DNA of 64,000 nucleotides from VXRN01 sp963664365 (GTDB lineage: Bacteria > Chloroflexota > Dehalococcoidia > Lucifugimonadales > UBA1123), in the NCBI GenBank assembly GCA_963664365.1, contig OY761144.1:434001-498000 (forward strand). The letters run 5' to 3'. Positions within the stretch are counted from its first letter, which is position 1, and each line of letters opens with the position of its first letter. The translations under genes and the position numbers were made by a program. Shown here in pieces: positions 7,231 to 15,038 of the stretch. Under the pieces are notes generated by a model. The model made no database searches. It was not told the origin of the DNA and worked only from the letters and a program-made list of their open reading frames with translations.

Positions 7231-8171
7231 GGGTCAGGCGGTTTGTCGTCATCTTCCTGGTCGTCTGAGTGTGACGGGTAGATCTCCTTGTGCTTCCGCC
7301 GGCGGCGTTCTTCGATTTCGGGCCACTGCTTTTGGCGTTCGTATCGCAGGTTGATCTCTTCCCAGAACTTGGCGGCTTCCTCCTTAGCATAGGGAGTGAG
7401 GTCGAAGTCGTCGGGGGGCATGTATTTGGATATGTCTATCTTAGGTCGGTTGGGGTCGGGGTTCAGTTCGCCCTCGTCCTTCATGCGTTGGACTTCGGCG
7501 CGGGCCGCGGCCAGCTTTACGGGGTCAAGGTATTTGACGGGGCGTCGGTAAGGTTTCTTCTCGGCGGGCTCGGGCCGGGTGAGGGCGCGGCCGGTTCCGA
7601 GGATGCGGTCGAGCAGGCTTCGGGCGGCGCGCGTGCGGTGGTAGGCGGTTATGGCCGTGTCTTCGTCGGGTGCGCGGGCTATGTCTTCGAGGGTGTCTCG
7701 GAGGGTCTGGCCGTTGTCGGTGATTTTGAGGATGTATTTTTGGATGGTGGTTAGTGGATGGTGGATAGTGGATAGTTGGTCGTGGTTGGTGGGCGCGGCC
7801 GGGGGCGGGCCGAGGGTGTCGTTTAGGGTGTGTTTGATTTGGGTTACGAGTCTGGGGGAATCGGGTTCAGGTGTGGCGGTTTGGGGCGATTCGTGAATCG
7901 CCCCTACGTCGGTGTCGTCGGTTTGGTTGTCGGTGTCGTCGGTTTGGTTGTCGGTGTCGGAGGCGGGTGACTGTTTGGGGCACTTGCCGAGACCGTGGTC
8001 CATGAGTACGTTGGCGGCGGTGATGCGGTCGTTTGGGTTGGCGCGGTATCCGCCTTGTGAGATTTTGTGGAGGACGTCAATGAGGTCGCGGCCGTTGTTC
8101 GTCTCCGCGAGGGTGGCGTCGGCGAAGTCTTGCGCCGGGTTGGGTGGTGTCTGTTGGGCTGTGGTGGTCAT
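7227..8171 (-). CDS. TerS-like double-repeat protein, copy 1
   Basis: A 314-residue protein, one of three paralogues in the window (others at 25363 and 51901). It contains two versions of one helical unit: NDRITAANVLMDHGLGKCPK near 45-65 and YHRTRAARSLLDRILGTG near 175-192, each preceded by a NNGRDLIDVL/NGQTLRDTLE helix. The A-x-x-L-x-D-R-G-x-G-K pattern is typical of phage terminase small-subunit-like proteins. The two units are separated by acidic, low-complexity sequence (TDNQTDD twice) derived from DNA that matches intergenic repeats. The charged C-terminus (RQKQWPEIEERRRRKHKEIY) is shared with copy 2. It overlaps a truncated large terminase by ATGA. Confidence 0.7.
   Translation of the reverse strand: MTTTAQQTPPNPAQDFADATLAETNNGRDLIDVLHKISQGGYRANPNDRITAANVLMDHGLGKCPKQSPASDTDNQTDDTDNQTDDTDVGAIHESPQTATPEPDSPRLVTQIKHTLNDTLGPPPAAPTNHDQLSTIHHPLTTIQKYILKITDNGQTLRDTLEDIARAPDEDTAITAYHRTRAARSLLDRILGTGRALTRPEPAEKKPYRRPVKYLDPVKLAAARAEVQRMKDEGELNPDPNRPKIDISKYMPPDDFDLTPYAKEEAAKFWEEINLRYERQKQWPEIEERRRRKHKEIYPSHSDDQEDDDKPPDP
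7741..7966. repeat. Intergenic-type repeats inside the TerS-like gene
   Basis: Three repeat types sit in frame in the coding region: GTGGATGGTGGATAGTGGAT (7751-7770), also seen outside genes at 8252 and 52933; the palindrome GGGCGATTCGTGAATCGCCC (7884-7903), also at 25987; and a 21-base tandem unit beginning TCGGTGTCGTCGGTTTGGTT (about 7910-7955). Confidence 0.75.
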
Positions 8172-8525
8172 TGGAGTTTTTAGTCTTTAGTAGTTGGCCG
8201 TACTGTTGTGCTGGATAGTATAGAGGGGTGAGAGAACGGATGTCAAGGGGGTTTTTAGTGGATAGTGGATAGTGGATAGTGGGTAGTTTTTGGTTATTGG
8301 TGGCGCTATTCACGAAGGGCACGAAGGGGCACTAAGGGTTGTCTGAACTGTGATTTTTGTGATTGGGGTGATTTCGCTGATTGAGTTGGAGGATGTTCGG
8401 GGATTTTAGATTCCTCGCTGCGCTCGGAATGACAGGGTGTGTTGTCCACGAAGGGCACTAAGGGTCACGAAGGGTTGTCTGAACTGTGATTTTTGTGATT
8501 GGGGTGATTTCGCTGATTTTGGGGA
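8172..8525. repeat. Repeat-filled gap upstream of the TerS-like gene
   Basis: No gene. GTGGATAGTGGATAGTGGAT arrays (8258-8280), two copies of CTGAACTGTGATTTTTGTGA with its GATTGGGGTGATTTCGCTGA continuation (8343-8380 and 8478-8517), CACGAAGGGCACGAAGGGGC-type segments (8310-8335, 8446-8475), and a CTCGCTGCGCTCGGAATGAC hairpin (8413-8432). Confidence 0.75.
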
Positions 8526-8756
8526 TTGTCTGAAGCAGGATTTAGGGGATTCCCGCCCGGATGGGACGAGGAGCGCGTCCGCAGCGTTCTTGAATACTAC
8601 GAATGGCAGACAGAGGATGAAGCCGTGGCGGAAGACGAGGCCGCCTATGAGGACCCGACGCACGCGATGATGACGATTCCCAAAGAACTGGTTCCTGCGG
8701 TCAGGGAGTTGCCGGCGAAACACGACAGTCCACAGTCAACGCCAACCGTAAGCTAA
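8526..8756 (+). CDS. Small antitoxin-like hypothetical protein with repeat-derived N-terminus
   Basis: A 76-residue acidic protein. PPGWDEERVRSVLEYYEWQT, EDEAVAEDEAA and TIPKELVPAVREL match a widespread small protein family often found beside toxins (judged from pattern memory, not a search). The only start in frame is a TTG at 8526 inside a TCTGAAGCAGGATTT repeat, so the first eight or nine residues come from the repeat and the original start seems replaced. No toxin is adjacent. It may be a relic or a weakly expressed survivor. Confidence 0.45.
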   Translation: MSEAGFRGFPPGWDEERVRSVLEYYEWQTEDEAVAEDEAAYEDPTHAMMTIPKELVPAVRELPAKHDSPQSTPTVS

Positions 8757-8854
8757 TCGCCCCCGCTTCGGGCAGAATATCTAGGACGCGATCAGCCGGG
8801 TGTAGGGGGAGTGTTTCATCCTACCCGTAAGGTTAGAGCATCGACTGTTCCCCT

Positions 8855-9901
8855 CTACCCCCACGGATCCAGCACTACCTTGCCGCACGCGCCGGTAGCC
8901 TGCAGTTCCCACGCCTGCTGAACCTGACTCATCGGGAAGGTGTGTGAGATGTACCTGTCCAGCTTGTCGCCGGACTCCTGGATGACCTTCATCAGCTTGG
9001 GATAATTCCCGTAGTTCATGGTCCAGTTGCCGCGCAGCGTCAGTCCCTTGCTGCCCAAGTCTCTCAGGACGTGAAGGGTAAGGTCACTGCCCTCTCCGGG
9101 GAATCCGACGTGGCCCTTGGGCCGGACGGCGTCTATGCAGAGTCTCTGCGCCTGGGCCACCGCTGAGCAGTCCACGGCCTTGTCAACTCCGACTCCTCCG
9201 GTGAGGTCCATGATCTGTTCGAGCGCCCTGCCATCGCTCGGATCGATTACGACCTCGGCGCCCAGCTCTTTGCCGAGGTTGGCTCGGTAGGGGATGCTCT
9301 CGACCGCGATGATGCGCGCGCCTCGATAGCTCGCGTTGATCACGCCGCCCAGTCCCACAGGCCCCAGGCCGGTGATGAGAACCGTGTCGAACGCGTCGAG
9401 CCGCATTAGGTCCATAGCCTCGAAGCTCGGAGCCATGCCGCACAGTCCCGCGCTCGCGTGCTTGTAGCTGACGCCGTCGGGAATCGGGAAGCATAGCCAG
9501 TCCTTTTGGAGAACGTACTGGGCATATCTCGGTCGCAATTTGCCTGTGTAGGTCTCTCGCCGGCAGTGAACAATCTCACCTGTGTCACACATTGGGCAGA
9601 CGCCGCATCCCCACCACCACATGACCACGACGCGGTCGCCCACCCCTACCCGGCCGGGGTTGTCCACCTCTACCACCTCACCTACGGCTTCATGCCCAAA
9701 GCTGTCGCCCACGTTGGGGCCTCCTACGGGCACAGGCTCTCCCAACTCCATATCCCACCTGGCGCCGTCGCGGTATGACTTGTACTCCGTACAAGTTGCG
9801 GTGACGTGTATCTTGACGAGGACATAGTCGTCTTTCGGGGCCGGAGTCGGTCTATCGACCACGCCCGCCGTGCCATCTTCGAACACTGCCACTACTTTCA
9901 T
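8855..9901 (-). CDS. Zinc-dependent medium-chain alcohol dehydrogenase family protein
   Basis: A 348-residue MDR protein that would oxidise an alcohol with NAD(P). Seen: catalytic-zinc region TATCTEYKSY and GHEAVGEV, structural-zinc cysteine loop WWWGCGVCPMCDTGEIVHC (about residues 90-110), and a nucleotide-binding fold LITGLGPVGLGG (about 178-190). The ATG at 9901 starts MKVVAVFEDG and has GGGGG ahead; longer reading is out of context. The substrate is unknown. It is followed upstream by an NmrA-like gene on the same strand, 28 bases away, probably co-transcribed. Confidence 0.85.
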   Translation of the reverse strand: MKVVAVFEDGTAGVVDRPTPAPKDDYVLVKIHVTATCTEYKSYRDGARWDMELGEPVPVGGPNVGDSFGHEAVGEVVEVDNPGRVGVGDRVVVMWWWGCGVCPMCDTGEIVHCRRETYTGKLRPRYAQYVLQKDWLCFPIPDGVSYKHASAGLCGMAPSFEAMDLMRLDAFDTVLITGLGPVGLGGVINASYRGARIIAVESIPYRANLGKELGAEVVIDPSDGRALEQIMDLTGGVGVDKAVDCSAVAQAQRLCIDAVRPKGHVGFPGEGSDLTLHVLRDLGSKGLTLRGNWTMNYGNYPKLMKVIQESGDKLDRYISHTFPMSQVQQAWELQATGACGKVVLDPWG

Positions 9902-9929
9902 GACGGACCCCCTAGTCCTATGCGTTCTA

Positions 9930-10847
9930 TCAATTGTAATGCCTCTGGAGCTCCGAAGCGTACTCGCTCCCGAGCAGGCTCGCGTTATCGTCCAGCCACT
10001 CCGACAGCCGCGTCGTGCCCGGAGGCGGCTCGCCGGACTTCGACACAAGCAGGTCGGCGGTCAGCCCGTCGATCTCGTCGCGGGTCAGAACCACGTCCCG
10101 CACCAGAAGCCCCATCAGCCTCGCTCCGAGCATGGCTGCCGACCTGCTGACGCTCACCAGCCGCGACGACGCTCCGATCTTTTCTTTGACGAGTTGCACC
10201 AACTCCCGGTAGGTGAACACCTCTGGGCCGACGGCGTCGATCTCTACGTTCTCGCTTTCGGGGGCCAGCTTGACCGCGATGTCGGCTAGGTCTTCTACGG
10301 AGATCGGCTGTACCCTGTATTCACCCGACCCGGCTATCGGGTGGATGGGGAACCTGCGCAGCATCCACGCGATGTTGTTTAGCAGGATGTCCTCGCGTCC
10401 GAATATGAGCGTCGGCCTGAGAATGGCGTAGGACAGCCCGGACTCCCTGAGCGCCTGCTCGGCGAGCGCCTTGCCCCTGAAGTAGGGCAGCGGGGAGTCT
10501 TCGGTCGCGTTGGTTATGCTGACGTGGACGACTCGGCGGACGCCCGCGGTCCTTGCGGCGTCGAACAGCGTCCGCAGGTTCTCGACCGCGCGGTCGTGAG
10601 TCAGATCGCCCTTGGCGAACCTGATCCAGTAGGTGTTGAACAGCGTGTCGGCGCCTTCGAGGCCGGAGGAGAGCGCGTCGGGGTCGTCGAAGCTGTAAGG
10701 GCGCATTTCGACGCGTTCGCCGAACGGGCTGGGGCGGTCCGGGTGGCCTGTCAGCGACCGGACCTCAGCGCCGCCGTCCAGCAGACGCCGGGCGATGTAC
10801 CGGCCGGTATAGCCCGAGGCTCCGGTGACGACGTGGGTCTGGGTCAT
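9930..10847 (-). CDS. NmrA-like/atypical SDR NAD(P)-binding protein
   Basis: A 305-residue Rossmann protein. The N-terminal VVTGASGYTGRYIARRLLDG is the atypical SDR nucleotide motif (GxxGxxG); later LRPTLIFGRED and GSGEYRVQPISVEDLADIA are typical of NmrA/NDUFA9-like family members. These may be reductases or redox-sensing regulators; the catalytic Tyr-Lys pair of classical SDRs is not evident. The ATG at 10847 is used because MTQTHVVTGASG is the expected beginning. Confidence 0.8.
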   Translation of the reverse strand: MTQTHVVTGASGYTGRYIARRLLDGGAEVRSLTGHPDRPSPFGERVEMRPYSFDDPDALSSGLEGADTLFNTYWIRFAKGDLTHDRAVENLRTLFDAARTAGVRRVVHVSITNATEDSPLPYFRGKALAEQALRESGLSYAILRPTLIFGREDILLNNIAWMLRRFPIHPIAGSGEYRVQPISVEDLADIAVKLAPESENVEIDAVGPEVFTYRELVQLVKEKIGASSRLVSVSRSAAMLGARLMGLLVRDVVLTRDEIDGLTADLLVSKSGEPPPGTTRLSEWLDDNASLLGSEYASELQRHYN

Positions 10848-10892
10848 GGGTGGGTCTGCCTGAGGTGTCTCTTGCCGGGACGAACACAGTGG

Positions 10893-10920
10893 TTGACCAA
10901 TCGATAATCTATGATACACT
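10893..10920 (+). promoter_or_regulatory. Candidate sigma-70 promoter
   Basis: TTGACC (10893-10898) and TACACT (10915-10920), spacer 16. It points right, towards no annotated gene, and pairs with the terminator at 11151. Confidence 0.4.
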
Positions 10921-10926
10921 ATGTAT

Positions 10927-11178
10927 GATCCATGAACTCGGCAGGGCGGGCTAGCCCGTGACCTGAGAGTACATGGAAGGGGGTGTGCATGTGATCAGTG
11001 CGTACCTCAGCCATATCGGTATGGCGGTGGCTGGTTGGACGCGGTTACATCGAGCCTAGACACAACGAAGTCTGCGAGCGAGCCATAGCACCACCGCATT
11101 GAGCCGTTGATGGTTCAAGAGCTCGAACGGATATCGGATTTAGACTAAGACCCGCCGATTTAGGTGGGTTTTTGTTTT
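10927..11178 (+). ncRNA. Candidate small transcript of about 250 nt
   Basis: Bounded by the promoter at 10893 and a good terminator at 11151-11177, with no gene over 28 codons inside (a weak ATG frame runs 10973-11059). Possible hairpins include CGGGCTAGCCCG, CCATA-TCGG-TATGG, and a longer competing CAGCCA/TGGCTG stem. I do not recognise 6S, tmRNA or RNase P motifs. Type unknown. Confidence 0.3.
11151..11178 (+). terminator. Rho-independent terminator
   Basis: CCCGCC, loop GATTTA, GGTGGG, then TTTTTGTTTT. The U-tract is on the plus strand only, although the hairpin overlaps the stop codon of the minus-strand gene ending at 11160. Confidence 0.7.
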
Positions 11179-11954
11179 CCTATCGAATGTATCCGACTCG
11201 CGTTCTTGGATCCCCGTATGTGGGCGTTCGGGTATATGTTGACATGCCCATTACGTCTTATCTTCCATGTTTCCCATGTATTGGTGATTGTATGAGAATT
11301 ACGTTGGGAGGAAACGTCCCAGTGAAATCCTTGGACTAAGGTACGACCTGCGACCTGCAAAATCAGTTGGCCATGCATCTGCTGAGCAGGTGGACGCTTC
11401 CAGAGTAGTTCATTGTCGTCATACCTTGAGCTCTGCCGTCCATGATCCCGTTCGAATCGTTGCCGACCGTCTGACGTGACTAGATCGTACTTGCCAAGGT
11501 CAGTCTCAAACACATGGAACGGCAGGCAGCGAGGATCGGCCTCGCCTTCGCATCCCACCTCCTGAATCCATGATCGAAAGGCATCAGCGGAATCCGCCCA
11601 CTGCTCACTGAATCTATTGGGGCCAATTCGATGGTGGAACGCCTTGTACTGAACGAATCGTCTCAAAGGTACGTAGCGCCTCGGAGAGTTCTTTGGATTG
11701 GGCCTGATGGGCACATTGGCGTCGTTCAACTGCCAGACACCTATACTCCTGGTATGAATGCTCCGGTAGAGGTTGGTCGCATCTTCAGGAGTCACCTTTT
11801 GGATTGGCCTGCCGGTCGGGAACCTGATCTGGGATGTAGATCGTTCGTAAAGTCTCCAGCCTTCATCCTCGCACTTCGATCTGACTGCATCTCTAATGGA
11901 GTCTCCGCCTCCCCTGGGATAGAACAGCCAAACCTCGGGAGTCGAATCTGTCAT
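11160..11954 (-). CDS. Hypothetical protein, second gene of an unrecognised pair
   Basis: A 264-residue protein rich in Arg, Trp and aromatic residues (EVWLFYPRGGGDSIRDAVRS, RRYVPLRRFVQYKAFHHRIG, LILQVAGRTLVQGFHWDVSS). No family recognised, no membrane segment, no signal peptide. The strands at about 200-245 (HGQLILQVAGRTLVQGFHWD... TWETWKIRRNGHVNIYPNAH) look beta-rich. Its ATG overlaps the stop of the upstream gene (ATGA at 11951-11954), so the two are translationally coupled and probably work together. Codon use is less GC-biased than in the neighbours, suggesting transfer. Confidence 0.6.
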   Translation of the reverse strand: MTDSTPEVWLFYPRGGGDSIRDAVRSKCEDEGWRLYERSTSQIRFPTGRPIQKVTPEDATNLYRSIHTRSIGVWQLNDANVPIRPNPKNSPRRYVPLRRFVQYKAFHHRIGPNRFSEQWADSADAFRSWIQEVGCEGEADPRCLPFHVFETDLGKYDLVTSDGRQRFERDHGRQSSRYDDNELLWKRPPAQQMHGQLILQVAGRTLVQGFHWDVSSQRNSHTITNTWETWKIRRNGHVNIYPNAHIRGSKNASRIHSIGKQKPT

Positions 11955-12856
11955 ACTCTGGACTGTCTCGTCACGCGGAGTACGGCCTCGCTAGGTAGGC
12001 TGAGCCCCGACAACTCTTCGTGAGTCATCTTGCGAACCACTGCTATGACCAACTCTCTGAGCCCTTCTGTTTCGGAAGGACTTCTCACCGGCCGCCTATT
12101 GGCTGACGACGCCATATCGTCAGGAGGTTCTAATCCAGAATCAGAAAACCATCTCTGAAGGTGAGCAAACACTTTGTCACGAAAGAATCGGTTCCACTTG
12201 GGTATCAACTGAGTGGGTAGGCGAGATGTTCCAAGATGTAGTTGTATCCACTCTTTAGTCTGCTCCACCTCCATATGGGTCAGTTCGAGTGTGCGCGTCA
12301 CCTCGCTAAGGAACTCCTGCCGCCATTCGCGCTGGAGATCGGCAGTAACAGTGTCGATAACTGGGTTGCGGTCAAAGTCCTGCCCGGGTCTGGCATCCTT
12401 CCTGGCAATGTCCCATACGTAGGTCGTTCCGCTCGAGTAGTCCAGCACAGCCTGCCAGAGGTCGGACCTTATATGATATGTGGTCGATGTGTAGTCAGTA
12501 CCCGCGGGCGATAGCTGGTCCGCATCTATACTGAACAACTCAACGATCGGCGGGAATACAGAGTCATCCACCCGTAGAGTATCCGGGTAGCGAGACACGA
12601 AGTCCATGAAACTGGACGCGCCGTATTGGGACTCATTGAACTTCCGTCGAGTCACGTCGAGCAATCTATTCTTCAGAACCGCTGTCGTCATCCGACGCCA
12701 ATCCGGTTTGCCTGAGCTACGCGCCTCTTGAAATGCACGAGTTATCAGACGCTCAGCGTCCTGAGACTTCTCCGCCAAATCTTGGGGCAGAGTGCCACCG
12801 TCCGGAAGTTGCTGGTACGGCGATCCGCCTGATTCTTTTATCTCCTGGCCGCCCAT
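11951..12856 (-). CDS. Hypothetical protein with possible OST-HTH/LOTUS-like domain
   Basis: A 301-residue protein. Residues about 55-110 (MTTAVLKNRLLDVTRRKFNE, YGASSFMDFVSRYPDTLRVD) resemble an OST-HTH/LOTUS winged helix: an L-K-x-R-L-L helix, a F-x-E-x-x-Y-G loop and a S-F-x-x-F-V helix. Such domains bind RNA and in bacteria often accompany NYN nucleases; no NYN domain is seen here. The middle (RSDLWQAVLDYSSGTTYVWD) and the C-terminal helix (ELVIAVVRKMTHEELSGLSL) are unassigned. It is the first gene of a coupled pair with 11160-11954. A defence or RNA-linked role is only a guess. Confidence 0.55.
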   Translation of the reverse strand: MGGQEIKESGGSPYQQLPDGGTLPQDLAEKSQDAERLITRAFQEARSSGKPDWRRMTTAVLKNRLLDVTRRKFNESQYGASSFMDFVSRYPDTLRVDDSVFPPIVELFSIDADQLSPAGTDYTSTTYHIRSDLWQAVLDYSSGTTYVWDIARKDARPGQDFDRNPVIDTVTADLQREWRQEFLSEVTRTLELTHMEVEQTKEWIQLHLGTSRLPTQLIPKWNRFFRDKVFAHLQRWFSDSGLEPPDDMASSANRRPVRSPSETEGLRELVIAVVRKMTHEELSGLSLPSEAVLRVTRQSRV

Positions 12857-12927
12857 AGCGCCTCACCATCCTCGGACACATTATAACCTGCCAGCCTCAA
12901 CTCCCATTCTAGCCCCGCCTTAGATTC

Positions 12928-12957
12928 TTGACAACGCGATTGGCCCGTTGATACGAT
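12928..12957 (+). promoter_or_regulatory. Promoter for the thrC cluster
   Basis: TTGACA at 12928-12933 and TACGAT at 12952-12957, spacer 18. It lies 136 bases before the TTG start of thrC. Confidence 0.6.
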
Positions 12958-13092
12958 TCCGATGCTCAAATCCCTTCTTGTAGTGAAGCAGGCTGACGCC
13001 GGTTTCCCCTCGCTTCAGGCCCGTCGTCCCGTTGCGCTTTGACGGCGGCCCTAGCATGAGAGGACGCCCGCGCACGATGGAGGATCGCGTAC

Positions 13093-14316
13093 TTGTCCCA
13101 CGTAAGCTGTCTGCGCTGCCGAGGGTGCGACAGGGAGTACCCAGTCGAAGCCCTCAACGCGTGCGACTTCTGCTTTGGGCCGCTGGAGGTCGAGTACGAC
13201 TACGCCAGCATCTCCAAGGCGGTCAGCCGCGAGAGCATCGCCGCCGGCCCCAACACCATGTGGCGCTACCACGACTTTCTGCCCGTGACCGCGGACCGCG
13301 CGCTGGACATGGCGACCGGCTTCACCCCGCTGATACACGCGCATAACCTGGGCAGGCGTCTGGGCCTGAGCAACCTATACGTCAAGAACGACAGCGTCAA
13401 CCCAACGTACTCATTCAAGGACAGGGTCGTATCGGTCGCCGCGGCAAAGGCGCTGGAGTTCGAGTTCGACACGTTCGCCTGCGCGTCCACCGGCAACCTG
13501 ATGGGTTCGGTCGCGGCGCACGGGGCCAAGGCCGGAGTGCCGACGGTGGTCTTCTTCCCCGCCAACCTCGAGAAGGGCAAGGTGCTCGGAGCGGGCGTCT
13601 ATGGCGCGACCCTCATCGCCGTGGACGGCACTTACGACCAGGTCAACCGGCTGTGCAGCGAACTGGCCGACAATCACCGCTGGGCGTTCGTCAACGTCAA
13701 CATGCGGCCATACTACGCCGAGGGCAGCAAGACGCTCGGCTACGAGGTCGCCGAGCAGCTTGGCTGGCAGGCGCCCGACCACTGCGTCGTGCCCGGCGCG
13801 TCCGGCGAGTTGTTCACCAAGATACACAAGGGCTTCACAGAGATGCTCGACGTGGGCCTGATCGACGAGGCGGACTCGCGGATGCACATAGCGCAGGCCG
13901 AGGGCTGCGCTCCCATCGTCCAGGCATACGAGCGCGGCGATACCGAGGCGCTGCCCGTCCGTCCGGACACCATCGCCAAGTCGCTCGCCATAGGCAACCC
14001 TGCGTCAGGCCCGTTCGCGCTCAGGACTATCCGCGACTCCGACGGCTCCGGCGTCATGGCTATGGAGAACGAGATAGTGGACGGCATCAAGCTGCTGGCC
14101 GAGACTGAGGGCATCTTCACCGAGACGGCGGGCGGAGTTGTTATTTCCGGTCTGAAGCGCCTCGTCGAAGACGGCACGATCGGCCCGGACGACCTCACCG
14201 TGGCATACGTCACCGGCAACGGCCTGAAGACCATGGAGGTCGTCGAGTCCGTTGTCGATACGGTGCGGATAGCCCCGACGTATGGCTCGTTCGAAGAAGC
14301 GATGGCGGCCCGATAG
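13093..14316 (+). CDS. thrC: Threonine synthase (PLP fold type II)
   Basis: A 407-residue enzyme converting O-phosphohomoserine to threonine. The N-terminus carries a small zinc-ribbon-like set of cysteines (Cys6, Cys9, Cys12, Cys24, Cys27), then the family motif NDSVNPTYSFKDR with the PLP lysine Lys109, and CASTGNLMGSVAAHGAKAG for phosphate binding. The start is TTG at 13093, chosen for GGAGG nine bases ahead and because it keeps the cysteine module. NIL-domain and MoaD-like genes follow on the same strand, a pairing that hints at a sulfur-linked PLP reaction rather than, or besides, threonine synthesis. Confidence 0.9.
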   Translation: MSHVSCLRCRGCDREYPVEALNACDFCFGPLEVEYDYASISKAVSRESIAAGPNTMWRYHDFLPVTADRALDMATGFTPLIHAHNLGRRLGLSNLYVKNDSVNPTYSFKDRVVSVAAAKALEFEFDTFACASTGNLMGSVAAHGAKAGVPTVVFFPANLEKGKVLGAGVYGATLIAVDGTYDQVNRLCSELADNHRWAFVNVNMRPYYAEGSKTLGYEVAEQLGWQAPDHCVVPGASGELFTKIHKGFTEMLDVGLIDEADSRMHIAQAEGCAPIVQAYERGDTEALPVRPDTIAKSLAIGNPASGPFALRTIRDSDGSGVMAMENEIVDGIKLLAETEGIFTETAGGVVISGLKRLVEDGTIGPDDLTVAYVTGNGLKTMEVVESVVDTVRIAPTYGSFEEAMAAR

Positions 14317-14343
14317 GTCAGGCAGGCGAGAGGCAGGCGCGAT

Positions 14344-14586
14344 ATGGCGAGGCGACGAGTCAAATTCACTTTTCCCACTCGGCTAATTACCGAGCCGGTC
14401 ATCTACGAACTCGGCCACCGCTACAAGGTCGTGACCAACATCCGGCGCGCCGACGTGCGGGAGGAGATGGGTTGGGTCGTTCTCGAGCTCGAAGGTTCAG
14501 AGGACGAGATTACCAACGGTCTCGAATGGGTCATGAATACCGGAGTCCGCGTCGATTCCGTCAGCGGAGACGTCATCGAGGGCTGA
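14344..14586 (+). CDS. NIL-domain protein
   Basis: An 80-residue ferredoxin-like-fold protein: VKFTFPTRLITEPVIYELGH, YKVVTNIRRADVREEMGWVV and LELEGSEDEITNGLEWVMNT follow the NIL domain seen at the C-terminus of MetN methionine importers and in stand-alone proteins tied to homocysteine synthesis in anaerobes. It starts 28 bases after thrC and precedes a MoaD-like gene; likely one operon. It may sense or bind a sulfur amino acid (inference). Confidence 0.85.
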   Translation: MARRRVKFTFPTRLITEPVIYELGHRYKVVTNIRRADVREEMGWVVLELEGSEDEITNGLEWVMNTGVRVDSVSGDVIEG

Positions 14587-14669
14587 TCGGATAGCCCCCT
14601 ACCCTCGAAACAGGCAAACGACACAGAACTATTTGCAGCTTACCCTAAGATTTCGGAGGTCCGGCACAC

Positions 14670-14945
14670 ATGGCAATTACGGTGAGGATACCGACCCCTC
14701 TCCGCCGCGTAACTGACGGTCAGGACAAGGTTGATGCCAGCGGCGCGACGCTCAGGGAGATCATCGACTCGATGGAGAGCCAGTTCCCCGGCATCAAGGA
14801 GCGTCTGTGCGACGAGAACGGGGAACTGCGGAACTTCGTCAACGTGTACGTCAACGGCGAGGACGTGCGTTTCCTGGAGGGGATCGACTCGGCCACCGGC
14901 GACGGCGACGAGATCAGCATCGTTCCGGCGGTGGCCGGAGGCTGA
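14670..14945 (+). CDS. MoaD/ThiS-like sulfur carrier ending in Gly-Gly
   Basis: A 91-residue beta-grasp protein (ITVRIPTPLRRVTDGQDKVD, REIIDSMESQFPGIKERLCD, VNVYVNGEDVRFLEG, EISIVPAVAGG). The terminal GG is the site that would be adenylated and thiocarboxylated. CysO-type relatives feed sulfur to PLP enzymes in cysteine synthesis. The position behind thrC and NIL suggests the same kind of sulfur delivery here. A TTTCGGAGG ribosome site precedes ATG. Confidence 0.85.
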   Translation: MAITVRIPTPLRRVTDGQDKVDASGATLREIIDSMESQFPGIKERLCDENGELRNFVNVYVNGEDVRFLEGIDSATGDGDEISIVPAVAGG

Positions 14946-15038
14946 CGTTTAGCCAACACTCGCAACGCCCGACCTCTGGTTCCCCGACCTCCGCCGGGAT
15001 GTCGGGAGGGTGGTACCGGCGGGCAACGTTTCGGCCGC

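Noticed and set aside
10927..11178. tmRNA, 6S RNA or RNase P RNA
   Set aside because: None of their conserved core motifs or end pairings is visible; kept only as an unnamed candidate transcript.
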